From NCBI GenBank assembly GCA_031258135.1, contig JAIRNG010000145.1:1-34364 (forward strand): a stretch of 34,364 bases of DNA. The letters are read 5' to 3'. The position numbers were made by a program, and so were the translations under genes. Positions within the stretch are counted from its first letter, which is position 1, and every line of letters begins with the position of its first letter. Shown piece after piece: positions 15,979 through 24,452 of this stretch. Below the pieces are notes generated by a model. That model had not been told where the DNA came from. It ran no database searches and worked only from the letters and a program-made list of their open reading frames with translations. This stretch comes from Mediterranea sp. (in: CFB group bacteria) (lineage in GTDB: Bacteria > Bacteroidota > Bacteroidia > Bacteroidales > Bacteroidaceae).

Positions 15979-17397
15979 TTATTTCACATTATACTGTTCG
16001 TCATACTCCAGGAAAGTCTCGAACGAATAAGACATACCCGCACGTTTATGGATCGTCTCATAGATGATCCAGCGGGATTGGGCGTTGTAGTACAACGCTT
16101 CGTCGCCTTCACTCCCGTTACGGTTGTCCAACATGATCGACCATTCTTCGGAGCGCCAGATATTTCCATTTTCGCCGAATCCACCTTCATACACTCCGAC
16201 CTCATCGTATCCTTCGCGTCCGATAAACTGCGCCCAGGGCACCTGACTCGTGTCGTTCGTAGTCGAAAGGTTCCAACAGATATTATAGTAATCATGATGC
16301 GTATTTAACCCGTCGACGCCTCCATAATTAGGGTAGTCGCTGTATTCATCTCCGAGCGAAGCAAAGCCGTGCCCTACGAATTCATGGGCCATCCAGTAAC
16401 CGCTGAGCGGCTCATCCGTAGAATAGATTCCCCATCCCAGGTTGCCGTCCGGTATCCCGAACTGGGCGTAGCCGCCTATCATGCCGTTGCCCACGAAGAT
16501 GAAGCACCGGTCGAGCCGGCCTGCAATGGCGTAAGGCTCACCAACTGCAACGCCGGCCGTAAATTCGTTAGCCCATCCGAAATTGGGATCGATTCCCGAA
16601 CTGAAAAAGGTTGTGTTCTCTCCAACTGTGACGGGGCTGTTTTCGGAGTGCGCCACCACCATAAAGATGTCGAACCACTCCCTGAAGTCACGGATGATGG
16701 GATTTGCCAGAAACTTGTCCGCCAATCCGCGACATACGGTTTCGTATTTGCCGCCCTTCTCATTGTCCTTGTAGTCGAACCCGTCACCCACAATCACAAT
16801 GGGTATACCCTGGCCTTCCGTATGGGTGTACAACATCTCGTATGTTCCGTGTTCCCACACATCCAGCTTTTCTTTCATGTACTTAATGACCACATATCCC
16901 GTGTTGTGCTCTTCGCTCACAGGTAGGCCGATGGCTTGGATCACCTGTATGGGCAGGAGGTAGGAGCCTTCTTGCAGCAAATCGTTGTCGTCGATAATGC
17001 GCAATGAAAATGAAGGAGAAGCAAACCGGCCGGCAGGGATGGTCACCGTCTGGTCGAGCAGGGTGGCCACGCCCTTGGGCAACACCGAATATTCGGTGCC
17101 GTGGGCTTCGTTGTATTTATCTACGAAGGAGGGGTGTCCGTCCCAGAGTGTGAGGGTGGCGGTGATCTCACCTACGGGCGTTTGCGTACCCCCGTAACGT
17201 ACGCCGGTGACGGTGATCGTGGTGTCGTTCACGCCAAACAGAACGACCTCTTTGGGGGCGGCGGCGCGCGCCGGAACAAGATACACCTTCATGTTGTCCG
17301 TGTAATCCACAGGCGGAGTGCTCCAGTCGCTGCAAGCGGCGAATCCGGCCAACGCGACAAGCCAACATGTACTCATAAAAAATTTTGTTTTCATCAT
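15979..17397 (-). CDS. DUF1735-M64 peptidase (IgA-peptidase-like) surface lipoprotein
   Basis: The protein has 472 residues with a lipoprotein signal (LVALAGFAACSD, Cys22) and acidic residues near the Cys, compatible with surface export. Residues ~35-175 form a DUF1735-type beta domain (YLVPARAAAPKEVVLFGV..., SFSLRIIDDNDLLQEGSYLLPIQV), common in PUL surface glycan-binding proteins. From ~180 the M64 metallopeptidase domain begins (IPIVIVGDGFDYKDN). The zinc motif is HEFVGHGFASLGDEY, with His338, Glu339 and His343 of HExxH and the family's downstream Asp-Glu-Tyr; the motif looks intact. It sits 23 bp after the SusD-like gene, where a SusE/SusF-type binding protein is normally found. A likely role is binding glycan and cutting the protein that carries it; the target is unknown. 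I am sure of the M64 family, less of activity. Confidence 0.88.
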   Translation of the reverse strand: MMKTKFFMSTCWLVALAGFAACSDWSTPPVDYTDNMKVYLVPARAAAPKEVVLFGVNDTTITVTGVRYGGTQTPVGEITATLTLWDGHPSFVDKYNEAHGTEYSVLPKGVATLLDQTVTIPAGRFASPSFSLRIIDDNDLLQEGSYLLPIQVIQAIGLPVSEEHNTGYVVIKYMKEKLDVWEHGTYEMLYTHTEGQGIPIVIVGDGFDYKDNEKGGKYETVCRGLADKFLANPIIRDFREWFDIFMVVAHSENSPVTVGENTTFFSSGIDPNFGWANEFTAGVAVGEPYAIAGRLDRCFIFVGNGMIGGYAQFGIPDGNLGWGIYSTDEPLSGYWMAHEFVGHGFASLGDEYSDYPNYGGVDGLNTHHDYYNICWNLSTTNDTSQVPWAQFIGREGYDEVGVYEGGFGENGNIWRSEEWSIMLDNRNGSEGDEALYYNAQSRWIIYETIHKRAGMSYSFETFLEYDEQYNVK

Positions 17398-17420
17398 GCT
17401 AATTTCTTTGAATTGTTATA

Positions 17421-19634
17421 TTACTCCCATCCCGGATTCTGCCATTCCGTGCCGGTCAATGCATTCATCTTGGTTACTTCCGTCCAGCTTATGGGGAAGA
17501 GCAGGAACTTTTCATTGCTACAGTTGCGCGGGTTCAACTTCACACGTTCATACGTGAAGCTATCTTCCCCATCTTTCGTAATCTTCATTCCCGTAACAAA
17601 ACCGTCCGTTTCACCCAGGATTTTCCAGCGGCGCACATCGAAGAAGCGTTGTTCCTCGAAAGCCATTTCCACACGGCGTTCGTTGCGGTAACGTTTTTCA
17701 AAGGCATCCTTGGACATTCCCGCAGGTAATTCGGGCATTCCGGCGCGCGTGCGGATTCTGTTCACAGCCTCGCGGGCGCTCAATCCTTGCACGGATGCAT
17801 CCGGCCCTGCGGCATTGTAGGCCGCTTCGGCAAAGTTGAGATACAACCCCGCCAGGCGGTATAACTTCATATAACCGTCGGCAGCCACATCCACATTGGA
17901 ACGGTGGTTGTTATACTTGCGCAGGTAATATCCCGTACGGGTATAACGCAGGTCGGCGCTGCTTATTTCGCAGTTGCCGCCGACGTAGGTATCGACGAAC
18001 ATGTCGGAAACGGAAGGGATTGCATATTCGAACCGGACATTCCGTGTGGTAATTTCATATCCGGGAGCATCCTGTGAATAAAACTTTATGCCAAACCAAA
18101 TTGAACTGGAACCTAAACCGGCATCCCTTAACGTTTGCACGTCAAAAGAGATGGTTGTCCAGTCGTCTGCCTTGGGAATGGAAACTCTATCCGCTTCCAC
18201 ACCTGCGCCATAAATAGCCACATCAGAAATAGCCTTGTTACTTTTATATTCAAAAACAAGGTTTAGCCCATTACCCTGAACCACATCAAAATAGTCTGAC
18301 TCAAGGTCTGCCTCGACGTTGGTTAAACTAATCGTTACTGAACCATCGTCATTAACGCTTGAAGTTAATCCCGATGAGTAATTAAAGTCCCAGACTACAG
18401 ATGAGGATCCCGTCACATCGCCTGCCAACTTGCGTGGCGATCCGTTATAGTAAATCGAAGCATAGAAGCGCGGGTCGCGGTTGGCATACGGATCGTTAGG
18501 GTTGTAAAGCGTATTTGCCGGATTGTAATTAGGCTGCAAATGGTTTGCATCCAGATACGGCCGGTCCAAATCGAGCACCGGCTCGCCGTCTGTCGTTTCG
18601 TAAGCATCCACCAGTTCCTGCGACGGGCAACTGCCTGCCGATGTAGCGCCATCCCAGACCGGCGTACCATTGTTTTGCCAGATACGAAGCTGGTAAGTAG
18701 ATTCATAGATGGTCTCCTTATCCAACTGGCGGCTCGGGTCGGATTGCTGAATGAAGTAATACGCATACGGATTCTGCGCCACAGCCGGTTGCACCGGAGT
18801 ATTATACAGCTCAAAACCATGATCCAGACAGGCTTGGAGCGCCTCCCTCGTGATCTGTGCGGCCTTTTCCCAGGTGTACTTGCTTCCACTCTCGTAGAAC
18901 AACGGGCTTGCCGCATAGAGCGCGGCCTCCGACTTGACAGCCTGTGCAAACGCACGCGAAATCACCATCCGGTCACTGTTCGTCAACGCCCAGCGGAAAG
19001 CGGCCGGTTGCCCTTCGGCTTCGGGCAAGGCAAGCGCGGCGTCACAGTCGGCAAGAATGAAGTCGGTCACCTCTTCAACCGAATTCCTTACGGATTGCGA
19101 GTAGTCGTAATTCACTTCGTTCGGTGTGTCCATCACCGGCACGGCGCCGTAACGCTTCATCAACTGGAGGTAGGCAAACGCCCGTACCACGTGCACCTGC
19201 CCCTTCCAACCGTTCTTCTCCGTATCGTTGATCATGAAGGTGGTCATTTCCGGATCGTCTATAGCCTGCAAAAAGGTATTGCAGCGACGTATGGTGACGA
19301 AGTATTCGTACCACGGATCAAAGGTCATCGTCATCGGATTGCTTATGGCGCTGACATTGCCCGCATACCAATAGGCCACCATCGTGCTACTGATGTCGGT
19401 CACATCCTGCGCTTCGTCCGAATATGAAGCCAGTTGCTCGTTATAATACAGGGAATTCCCTGTTTGCGGCACGGCCGACGTGATACTCTGATAATAGCTG
19501 CGCGCCTTGCCGTAGTTGGCGAAGATGCTGCTGAGCGTGTCGCGTCCGTCCGACTGCATTTCCAGGTCGGTACAGGCGCCTGCCGCTATCAGTAATACCA
19601 GCATCCCTATCGAATATAAAAACTTGTTTCTCAT
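17421..19634 (-). CDS. SusD-like glycan-binding lipoprotein with inserted domain
   Basis: The protein has 737 residues, about 100-150 longer than most SusD homologues, with lipoprotein Cys21 (LLIAAGACTD). The N-terminal TPR-containing SusD fold is clear: VRAFAYLQLMKRYGAVPV (150-167), LTNSDRMVISRAFAQAVKSEAALYAASPLF (217-246), and the C-terminal RxRAGMPELP...RYRNERRVEMAFEEQRFFDVRRW (628-670), ending WQNPGW. Residues ~403-541 form an extra beta-rich segment absent from the neighbouring SusD at 22575. It reads like a jelly-roll or carbohydrate-binding module (WDFNYSSGLTSS, VFEYKSNKAISDVAIYG, WTTISFDVQTLRDAG). Its DNA has about 44% GC against 57-63% beside it, suggesting late acquisition. The protein caps its SusC partner, whose stop lies 23 bp upstream, to capture oligosaccharide at the cell surface. 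Confidence 0.95.
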   Translation of the reverse strand: MRNKFLYSIGMLVLLIAAGACTDLEMQSDGRDTLSSIFANYGKARSYYQSITSAVPQTGNSLYYNEQLASYSDEAQDVTDISSTMVAYWYAGNVSAISNPMTMTFDPWYEYFVTIRRCNTFLQAIDDPEMTTFMINDTEKNGWKGQVHVVRAFAYLQLMKRYGAVPVMDTPNEVNYDYSQSVRNSVEEVTDFILADCDAALALPEAEGQPAAFRWALTNSDRMVISRAFAQAVKSEAALYAASPLFYESGSKYTWEKAAQITREALQACLDHGFELYNTPVQPAVAQNPYAYYFIQQSDPSRQLDKETIYESTYQLRIWQNNGTPVWDGATSAGSCPSQELVDAYETTDGEPVLDLDRPYLDANHLQPNYNPANTLYNPNDPYANRDPRFYASIYYNGSPRKLAGDVTGSSSVVWDFNYSSGLTSSVNDDGSVTISLTNVEADLESDYFDVVQGNGLNLVFEYKSNKAISDVAIYGAGVEADRVSIPKADDWTTISFDVQTLRDAGLGSSSIWFGIKFYSQDAPGYEITTRNVRFEYAIPSVSDMFVDTYVGGNCEISSADLRYTRTGYYLRKYNNHRSNVDVAADGYMKLYRLAGLYLNFAEAAYNAAGPDASVQGLSAREAVNRIRTRAGMPELPAGMSKDAFEKRYRNERRVEMAFEEQRFFDVRRWKILGETDGFVTGMKITKDGEDSFTYERVKLNPRNCSNEKFLLFPISWTEVTKMNALTGTEWQNPGWE
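18460..18527. repeat. 68-bp segment identical to 23221-23288 (copy in first SusD gene)
   Basis: By eye the stretch starting GCATAGAAGCGCGGGTCGCG matches 23221-23288 base for base, and the flanks on both sides diverge at once. It encodes the SusD segment NPANTLYNPNDPYANRDPRF plus neighbouring residues. The rest of the two genes is only distantly similar, so this is likely a local gene-conversion tract. Confidence 0.85.
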
Positions 19635-19657
19635 TTTCTTATCCTTTTTTTTAGTGA

Positions 19658-22531
19658 TTAGAATTTTACGCCCAACGTGATGTTATAAACTCTGAACGGA
19701 TTCATACCTGTTAAGCTACGTATTTCCGGATCCAGGTACTTCGAGGGTGTATGGTCGAAGGTCAACAGATTCTGTGCGTTGAACGCCACGCGGATCGCTT
19801 CGGCCGAAATGAATCCGGCCCACGACGCAGGCAGCGTATAGGCCACTTCCAGATTACGCAGACGCAGGTACGAGCTGTCGTAAAGGTTGAAGTCGCTGCT
19901 GTGTGAATCGCTCGCCGAAGCCGTGGAATAGGACAGGGAAGGATAGGTGATCTTCTCGCCGTTTGCATACCTGTCGGCCGTCCACGCATTCTTGTGTACG
20001 TCGGAGTATCTGCCCGGATACAAATATTCGTTCATTGACAGGAAGCCGTTTGAACGTGCGGTGCCCTGAAAGAGCAGGTTCACCTCAAAGCGCTTGTAGT
20101 TCAGGCCGAGGTTCACGTTGTATGTCACTTCCGGAATATACGAAGAGCCCAGCGGCGCCGCGTCTTTTTCATCGACCTTTCCGTCGCCGCTGATGTCCTG
20201 GAACATCAGGTCGCCCAGCCGGGGCTGTACGCCGAGGTTATACTTGCTCCTGGCGGCGGCAAGTTCGGCTTCGGTATTGATAAAGCCGTTGCCGTTGGAA
20301 CGGTCCACTTTAAATCCCCACAGTTGTCCCAGGCTGTATCCTTCGGTCCGGTATGGGTAGGCATAGCCTTCGCCCAGCGGAGATTCGTAGGCTTCCAGCA
20401 CCTTGTTGCTATTGTAGCCTATTCCGAATCCGGCCGTAAGGTTCAGGTCTTTCGCCACCTCCTTCCGGAAGATCGCCGAAAATTCAAAGCCGTTGTTCAC
20501 CATCGAGCCTTTGTTGAGCTTGGGATAGTTATCCGGGCTGATGCCGGAAAAGAGCGGTGATATGCCGGCGCCGCCGATCAGCATATTATCGGTACGGTGG
20601 CGGTAATAGTCGAAGTGGAAAGTCAGCATGTCGGCAATACCCAGATCGAAACCGTAGTTCTGTTTCCTGATGGTTTCCGGCTTCAGGTCGGGATTGCCCT
20701 TCAATCCTTCGTTGCCTGCGGAATCGTAGAAATCAAGATACATGAAGCGGGTGAGGCCGAACTGGTCGTTGGCATTGACCCCGTACGAAGCGCGCAGCTT
20801 CAGGTAAGTAACGATCCCGTTGTCTTTCAGGAAATCTTCGTTCGAAGCGATCCACGCGGCCGAGAAACCGGGAGTGAACACGTACCGGTTGCCCTTGGCG
20901 AACTGTTCCGAACCGGTATATCCCAGATCGGCTTTCGCAAAGTAGCGGTTCTTGTATCCGTAAAGCAACGATCCTCCGAAGTTCTGGCGGTAGTACGGCA
21001 ACACAATGGCCGCCTGAACGTCCGTCCAGCCTACATAATACGCCTCCGGTTTTTCTTGCTGGAGATACATGCCGTAAGCCATTGCCTTCACATAGTGGTC
21101 GTCCATGGTACGCTCGTAATCCAGGTTGGCATACAGGTTGAGATTATACTCGAACTCCGAGTCTTTAAGAGGCGGATAGATGAGCGGCGTATTTTCGACG
21201 GTTCCAAACTGTTTGAAGTTGAGAGCACCATAACTGTCCTGAACATAACTCGCGTAAGTCTGATAGTTGGTCGTCGTCTGTGACGAACGGCTCTGATAGG
21301 CCATGCTGCCGGTGAGCGACAAGCCTTTGGCGATGAAATCCATGTCGAGTTTCAGGCCGGCTTGCGACATAATGTTGGTGGTAAGCGCCTCGTTATATCC
21401 CGAACGGTTCAGCTCGGCATAAGGAGGGTTGTATATTGCTTCCGACGCTGACGCTGTGACCACTTCGTTCGGAAACGCGCTGTCGGCGGGAGTGGTTGGC
21501 CCGTACATGGTCGGCGGGAAGCTGAACAGGCTGTAATATATCGAGGAGTTCATGCTTCCGGCATATTTTTCAAAATCCACATTACCGCTGATACGCAGGA
21601 AACCTGTGAGGCGGCTGCTGAACGACACGTCGATATTGGAACGGAAGTTCAGGCTGTGGGTGCCGGGAGTCGGGTCGTATTCCCTGCCTTCCACCCCTTC
21701 GGTGTTGTAGAGCGATCCCTGGTGCATGTAATTCAGGCTGGTATAGTACTGCACGCTCTTAGAACCGCCGGCAATGCTGACCCCCGCGCGTTGCATCAGG
21801 GAGAGCTTGCGGAAATAGCGGTTATACCAGTCGTTGTCCGGATACAGGCTGGTATCGCCCGATGCAAAACCGGATACTACGCTTGGAGTAAATGGTGCGG
21901 TGCGGCCTTCGTTGAGTGCGGCCTGATTGCGCAGGGCGATGTACTCATTCGAACGGGGAAGCGACGGGCGTTTGGTCATCTGCTGAACGGCGTAGCCGGC
22001 ATAAACATCGATCTTGCGTTTGCCCTCGGATCCTCTTTTCGTTGTGATGATGATGGCTCCACCCGCTCCCTGCATACCATACAAGGCCGTAGAGGCGCCG
22101 TCTTTCAGGATAGTGACGCTCTCTATTTCCTGCGGTACGAGATAATCCCAGTAGTCGGTAGGCGTGATCATACCGTCGATGATGACCAGCGGCGTGGTTC
22201 CGTTGACCGTCGAGATACCCCGGATAAATTTGAACGTATAGGCGCTTCCGGGCTCCGAATTTTGTTCCATTGAAGTCATACCCGAAAAGCGCCCCGGGAA
22301 TGTGAGTGAAAGCTCGGCGACAGGCGACGTTTCCAGCGCCTTTCCCGATACGGTTTCCACTGCACCCGTCAGCGCCTGCGCCGGTTGCGTCAGATAGCCC
22401 AAGTCGACCTTGGCGGCTGTTCCGATGGAATCCTGCAATACTGCGGCGGCCTCGGTGTCGGCTTGTTGCGCATAGGCGGCGCCGGCACACAGACAACCCA
22501 TCATTGTCAGAAGATATTTTATTTTATTCAT
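19658..22531 (-). CDS. SusC-like TonB-dependent outer-membrane transporter, short N-terminus
   Basis: The protein has 957 residues with a signal peptide (MNKIKYLLTMMGCLCAGAAYAQ). The plug domain spans about 55-175, with PGRFSGMTSMEQ, FIRGISTVNGTTPLVIIDGM, and IESVTILKDGASTALYGMQGAGGAIIITTKRG. The 22-strand barrel follows and ends in the terminal Phe typical of outer-membrane proteins (YNITLGVKF). Unlike most SusC proteins it has no CarboxypepD_reg domain: only ~35 residues lie between the signal peptide and the plug, with a degenerate GYLTQPAQALTGAV version of the usual GYGTQ...LTGAV motif. It imports oligosaccharides using TonB energy together with the SusD encoded 23 bp downstream. It begins 43 bp after the first SusD stop. 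Confidence 0.96.
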   Translation of the reverse strand: MNKIKYLLTMMGCLCAGAAYAQQADTEAAAVLQDSIGTAAKVDLGYLTQPAQALTGAVETVSGKALETSPVAELSLTFPGRFSGMTSMEQNSEPGSAYTFKFIRGISTVNGTTPLVIIDGMITPTDYWDYLVPQEIESVTILKDGASTALYGMQGAGGAIIITTKRGSEGKRKIDVYAGYAVQQMTKRPSLPRSNEYIALRNQAALNEGRTAPFTPSVVSGFASGDTSLYPDNDWYNRYFRKLSLMQRAGVSIAGGSKSVQYYTSLNYMHQGSLYNTEGVEGREYDPTPGTHSLNFRSNIDVSFSSRLTGFLRISGNVDFEKYAGSMNSSIYYSLFSFPPTMYGPTTPADSAFPNEVVTASASEAIYNPPYAELNRSGYNEALTTNIMSQAGLKLDMDFIAKGLSLTGSMAYQSRSSQTTTNYQTYASYVQDSYGALNFKQFGTVENTPLIYPPLKDSEFEYNLNLYANLDYERTMDDHYVKAMAYGMYLQQEKPEAYYVGWTDVQAAIVLPYYRQNFGGSLLYGYKNRYFAKADLGYTGSEQFAKGNRYVFTPGFSAAWIASNEDFLKDNGIVTYLKLRASYGVNANDQFGLTRFMYLDFYDSAGNEGLKGNPDLKPETIRKQNYGFDLGIADMLTFHFDYYRHRTDNMLIGGAGISPLFSGISPDNYPKLNKGSMVNNGFEFSAIFRKEVAKDLNLTAGFGIGYNSNKVLEAYESPLGEGYAYPYRTEGYSLGQLWGFKVDRSNGNGFINTEAELAAARSKYNLGVQPRLGDLMFQDISGDGKVDEKDAAPLGSSYIPEVTYNVNLGLNYKRFEVNLLFQGTARSNGFLSMNEYLYPGRYSDVHKNAWTADRYANGEKITYPSLSYSTASASDSHSSDFNLYDSSYLRLRNLEVAYTLPASWAGFISAEAIRVAFNAQNLLTFDHTPSKYLDPEIRSLTGMNPFRVYNITLGVKF

Positions 22532-22574
22532 ATTGTCTAATTATTTACGTTGATAAATAGATCGCTAACTCCGG

Positions 22575-24431
22575 TTACCATCCGGGATTCTGCCAATTGT
22601 CACCGGTAAGGATCTGCATACGGCTCGCTTCATCGATGTGGAGGGGAGCGAGAAGTTCGCGGTTTACCCAACCTCCACGTTCACGGTCCCGGACGAGTTT
22701 GCGTTCGTAAGTGAACGAATCATCCCCATTCTTGGTGATGTACATGGCAGTAAGATATTTCTGATACTTGCCCAGGTTGTCGGTGGGTTTGCTCCAGCGG
22801 CGCAGGTCGAAGTAGCGGTTTTCCTCGAGCGCCAGCTCCACGCGGCGTTCGTTACGGATACGAAGCCGGAGCGTAGCCTGGTCGGTTTCGGTGATGTCCG
22901 GCATGGAAACGCGCCGGCGCACTTCGTTGACGGCCGCAAGCGCTTCGGTTGTCTGACCCGCCTCATTAGCGGCCTCGGCCAGGTTGAGCAGCATTTCGGA
23001 CAGCTTATATATCTTGGCCGGAGAACTTCGCGGATTCTGGTTGGTGCTGCTGACGCCCGGCGTGACAAACTTCTTTGCATAATATCCCGTACGCGTGTAT
23101 TTTAAAAGCATCTGGCCCTCACCTACGGTTTTTATTTCATGGGCGCCGCCCACGTAGGCTTCCACTGTTACAGGTTCACCGTTGTTCCATAGGATTTGGT
23201 CGCCATTCTTCAGTACTGTTGCATAGAAGCGCGGGTCGCGGTTGGCATACGGATCGTTAGGGTTGTAAAGCGTATTTGCCGGATTGTAGTTCGGACTCAG
23301 ATGCGTATCATCGGTATACGGATTTGCCAGGTCGAGTACCGGCCGGCCATCGGTCGTTTCGTAAGCATCGACCAATTCCTGCGTGGGGCAGGTGCCCGCC
23401 GAGTAAGTGCCATCCAAAGGACCCAGATAGTTATAATGCCAGCCGTTACCATCCCAAGATACCACCGTGTGCTGGAAAAGCGTCTCCTTGTCCCAGGAGA
23501 GTCCCGATGTGGTGGTAAAACTCTGGTTGGCCAGTTGATGATAGATCGCGGCATCGTAGTCGCCGAACAACTCTTTGTTTGCCTCACTGTTCAGCATCAG
23601 CCTGTATCCGTTCGCCTTGAGGGCTGCAACCCCGTCTCTGGCGGTCTGGTATGCCGCCGTCCACCGCGACGCATCGTTTGCCGCGTTGTGGAGCGGACTT
23701 GCGGCGAACATCCGCGCCGTGATCTTCAACGCCCAGCATAGTGCGTTGGTGGCGCGTATGGCTTCGCTTTCCGACGCTTGCCGCCAAGGCAAAGCGCCCG
23801 ACTGGAGTGCAAAATCACAATCGGCTACAATGAAATCAACCACTTCGGATACCGGACTGCGTTTCAGTACAGAATAGTCGGCATCCAGTGCGAGGGTCTT
23901 TTCAAAGATGGGCGCCGCACCGTATATCTTGACTAATTCCATGTAGTAGAATGCGCGGAGCACACGCGCTTCGGCCACCAGCTTTTCCCTGGGATTGGTC
24001 GGGTTGAACGTCATATTGTCGGCGTTTTCAATGAACTGGTTGCACAGATGGATCTGCGTGAAATAGAGCGGCCAGACACCTTCGTTCGGTGAGAGGTTGC
24101 CTCTACCCCCTTCGGCAAAGAAGTGGAAAAGCGCATGGTAGGTTGCCGGATTGAAGTGGCGGTCTTCATAAACGTCGCGCGACATATAACCGTCGACATT
24201 GTCGCCCGAATCCCAACCGTCGTCGGAGCAGGCCACATACGGGTTAACGTATATCCAGCCCCAGCATCCTTTTGAGGGAAGCAGAGAATAGCACGTGGCG
24301 AGCAACGCTTCCACCTGTTCGGGGTCCCGGTAGACCTGTTCCAGGGAAAGATTACCGCTGGGCGCCCTGTCAAGCGCATCGGTACAGGAGATGCACGTTG
24401 CCAATGATAACAGAAAAATATATTTCTTCAT
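22575..24431 (-). CDS. SusD-like glycan-binding lipoprotein
   Basis: I prefer ATG 24431 (MKKYIFLLSLATCISCTD), which gives a standard lipoprotein signal; ATG 24443 would add MKFV. The protein shows the SusD order: VEALLATCYSLLPSKG near the start, VAEARVLRAFYYMELVKIYGAAPIF in the TPR region, ATNALCWALKITARMFAASPLHN, and NEVRRRVSMPDI...RLRIRNERRVELALEENRYFDLRRW near the end, closing WQNPGW. Length is normal for the family (about 620). The segment DPRFYATVLKNGDQILWNNGEPVTVEAYVGG shows the ordinary short loop where the other SusD carries its inserted domain. The gene starts 9-21 bp after the STN-SusC stop, so the two are co-translated partners at the cell surface. Confidence 0.96.
   Translation of the reverse strand: MKKYIFLLSLATCISCTDALDRAPSGNLSLEQVYRDPEQVEALLATCYSLLPSKGCWGWIYVNPYVACSDDGWDSGDNVDGYMSRDVYEDRHFNPATYHALFHFFAEGGRGNLSPNEGVWPLYFTQIHLCNQFIENADNMTFNPTNPREKLVAEARVLRAFYYMELVKIYGAAPIFEKTLALDADYSVLKRSPVSEVVDFIVADCDFALQSGALPWRQASESEAIRATNALCWALKITARMFAASPLHNAANDASRWTAAYQTARDGVAALKANGYRLMLNSEANKELFGDYDAAIYHQLANQSFTTTSGLSWDKETLFQHTVVSWDGNGWHYNYLGPLDGTYSAGTCPTQELVDAYETTDGRPVLDLANPYTDDTHLSPNYNPANTLYNPNDPYANRDPRFYATVLKNGDQILWNNGEPVTVEAYVGGAHEIKTVGEGQMLLKYTRTGYYAKKFVTPGVSSTNQNPRSSPAKIYKLSEMLLNLAEAANEAGQTTEALAAVNEVRRRVSMPDITETDQATLRLRIRNERRVELALEENRYFDLRRWSKPTDNLGKYQKYLTAMYITKNGDDSFTYERKLVRDRERGGWVNRELLAPLHIDEASRMQILTGDNWQNPGW
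23221..23288. repeat. 68-bp segment identical to 18460-18527 (copy in second SusD gene)
   Basis: This is the partner copy of the identical tract. The identity ends abruptly at both sides (TACTGTT against ATCGAA on the left, GTTCGG against ATTAGG on the right), as expected of a conversion tract and not of uniform conservation. Confidence 0.85.
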
Positions 24432-24452
24432 AACAAATTTCATTATAGGTTT

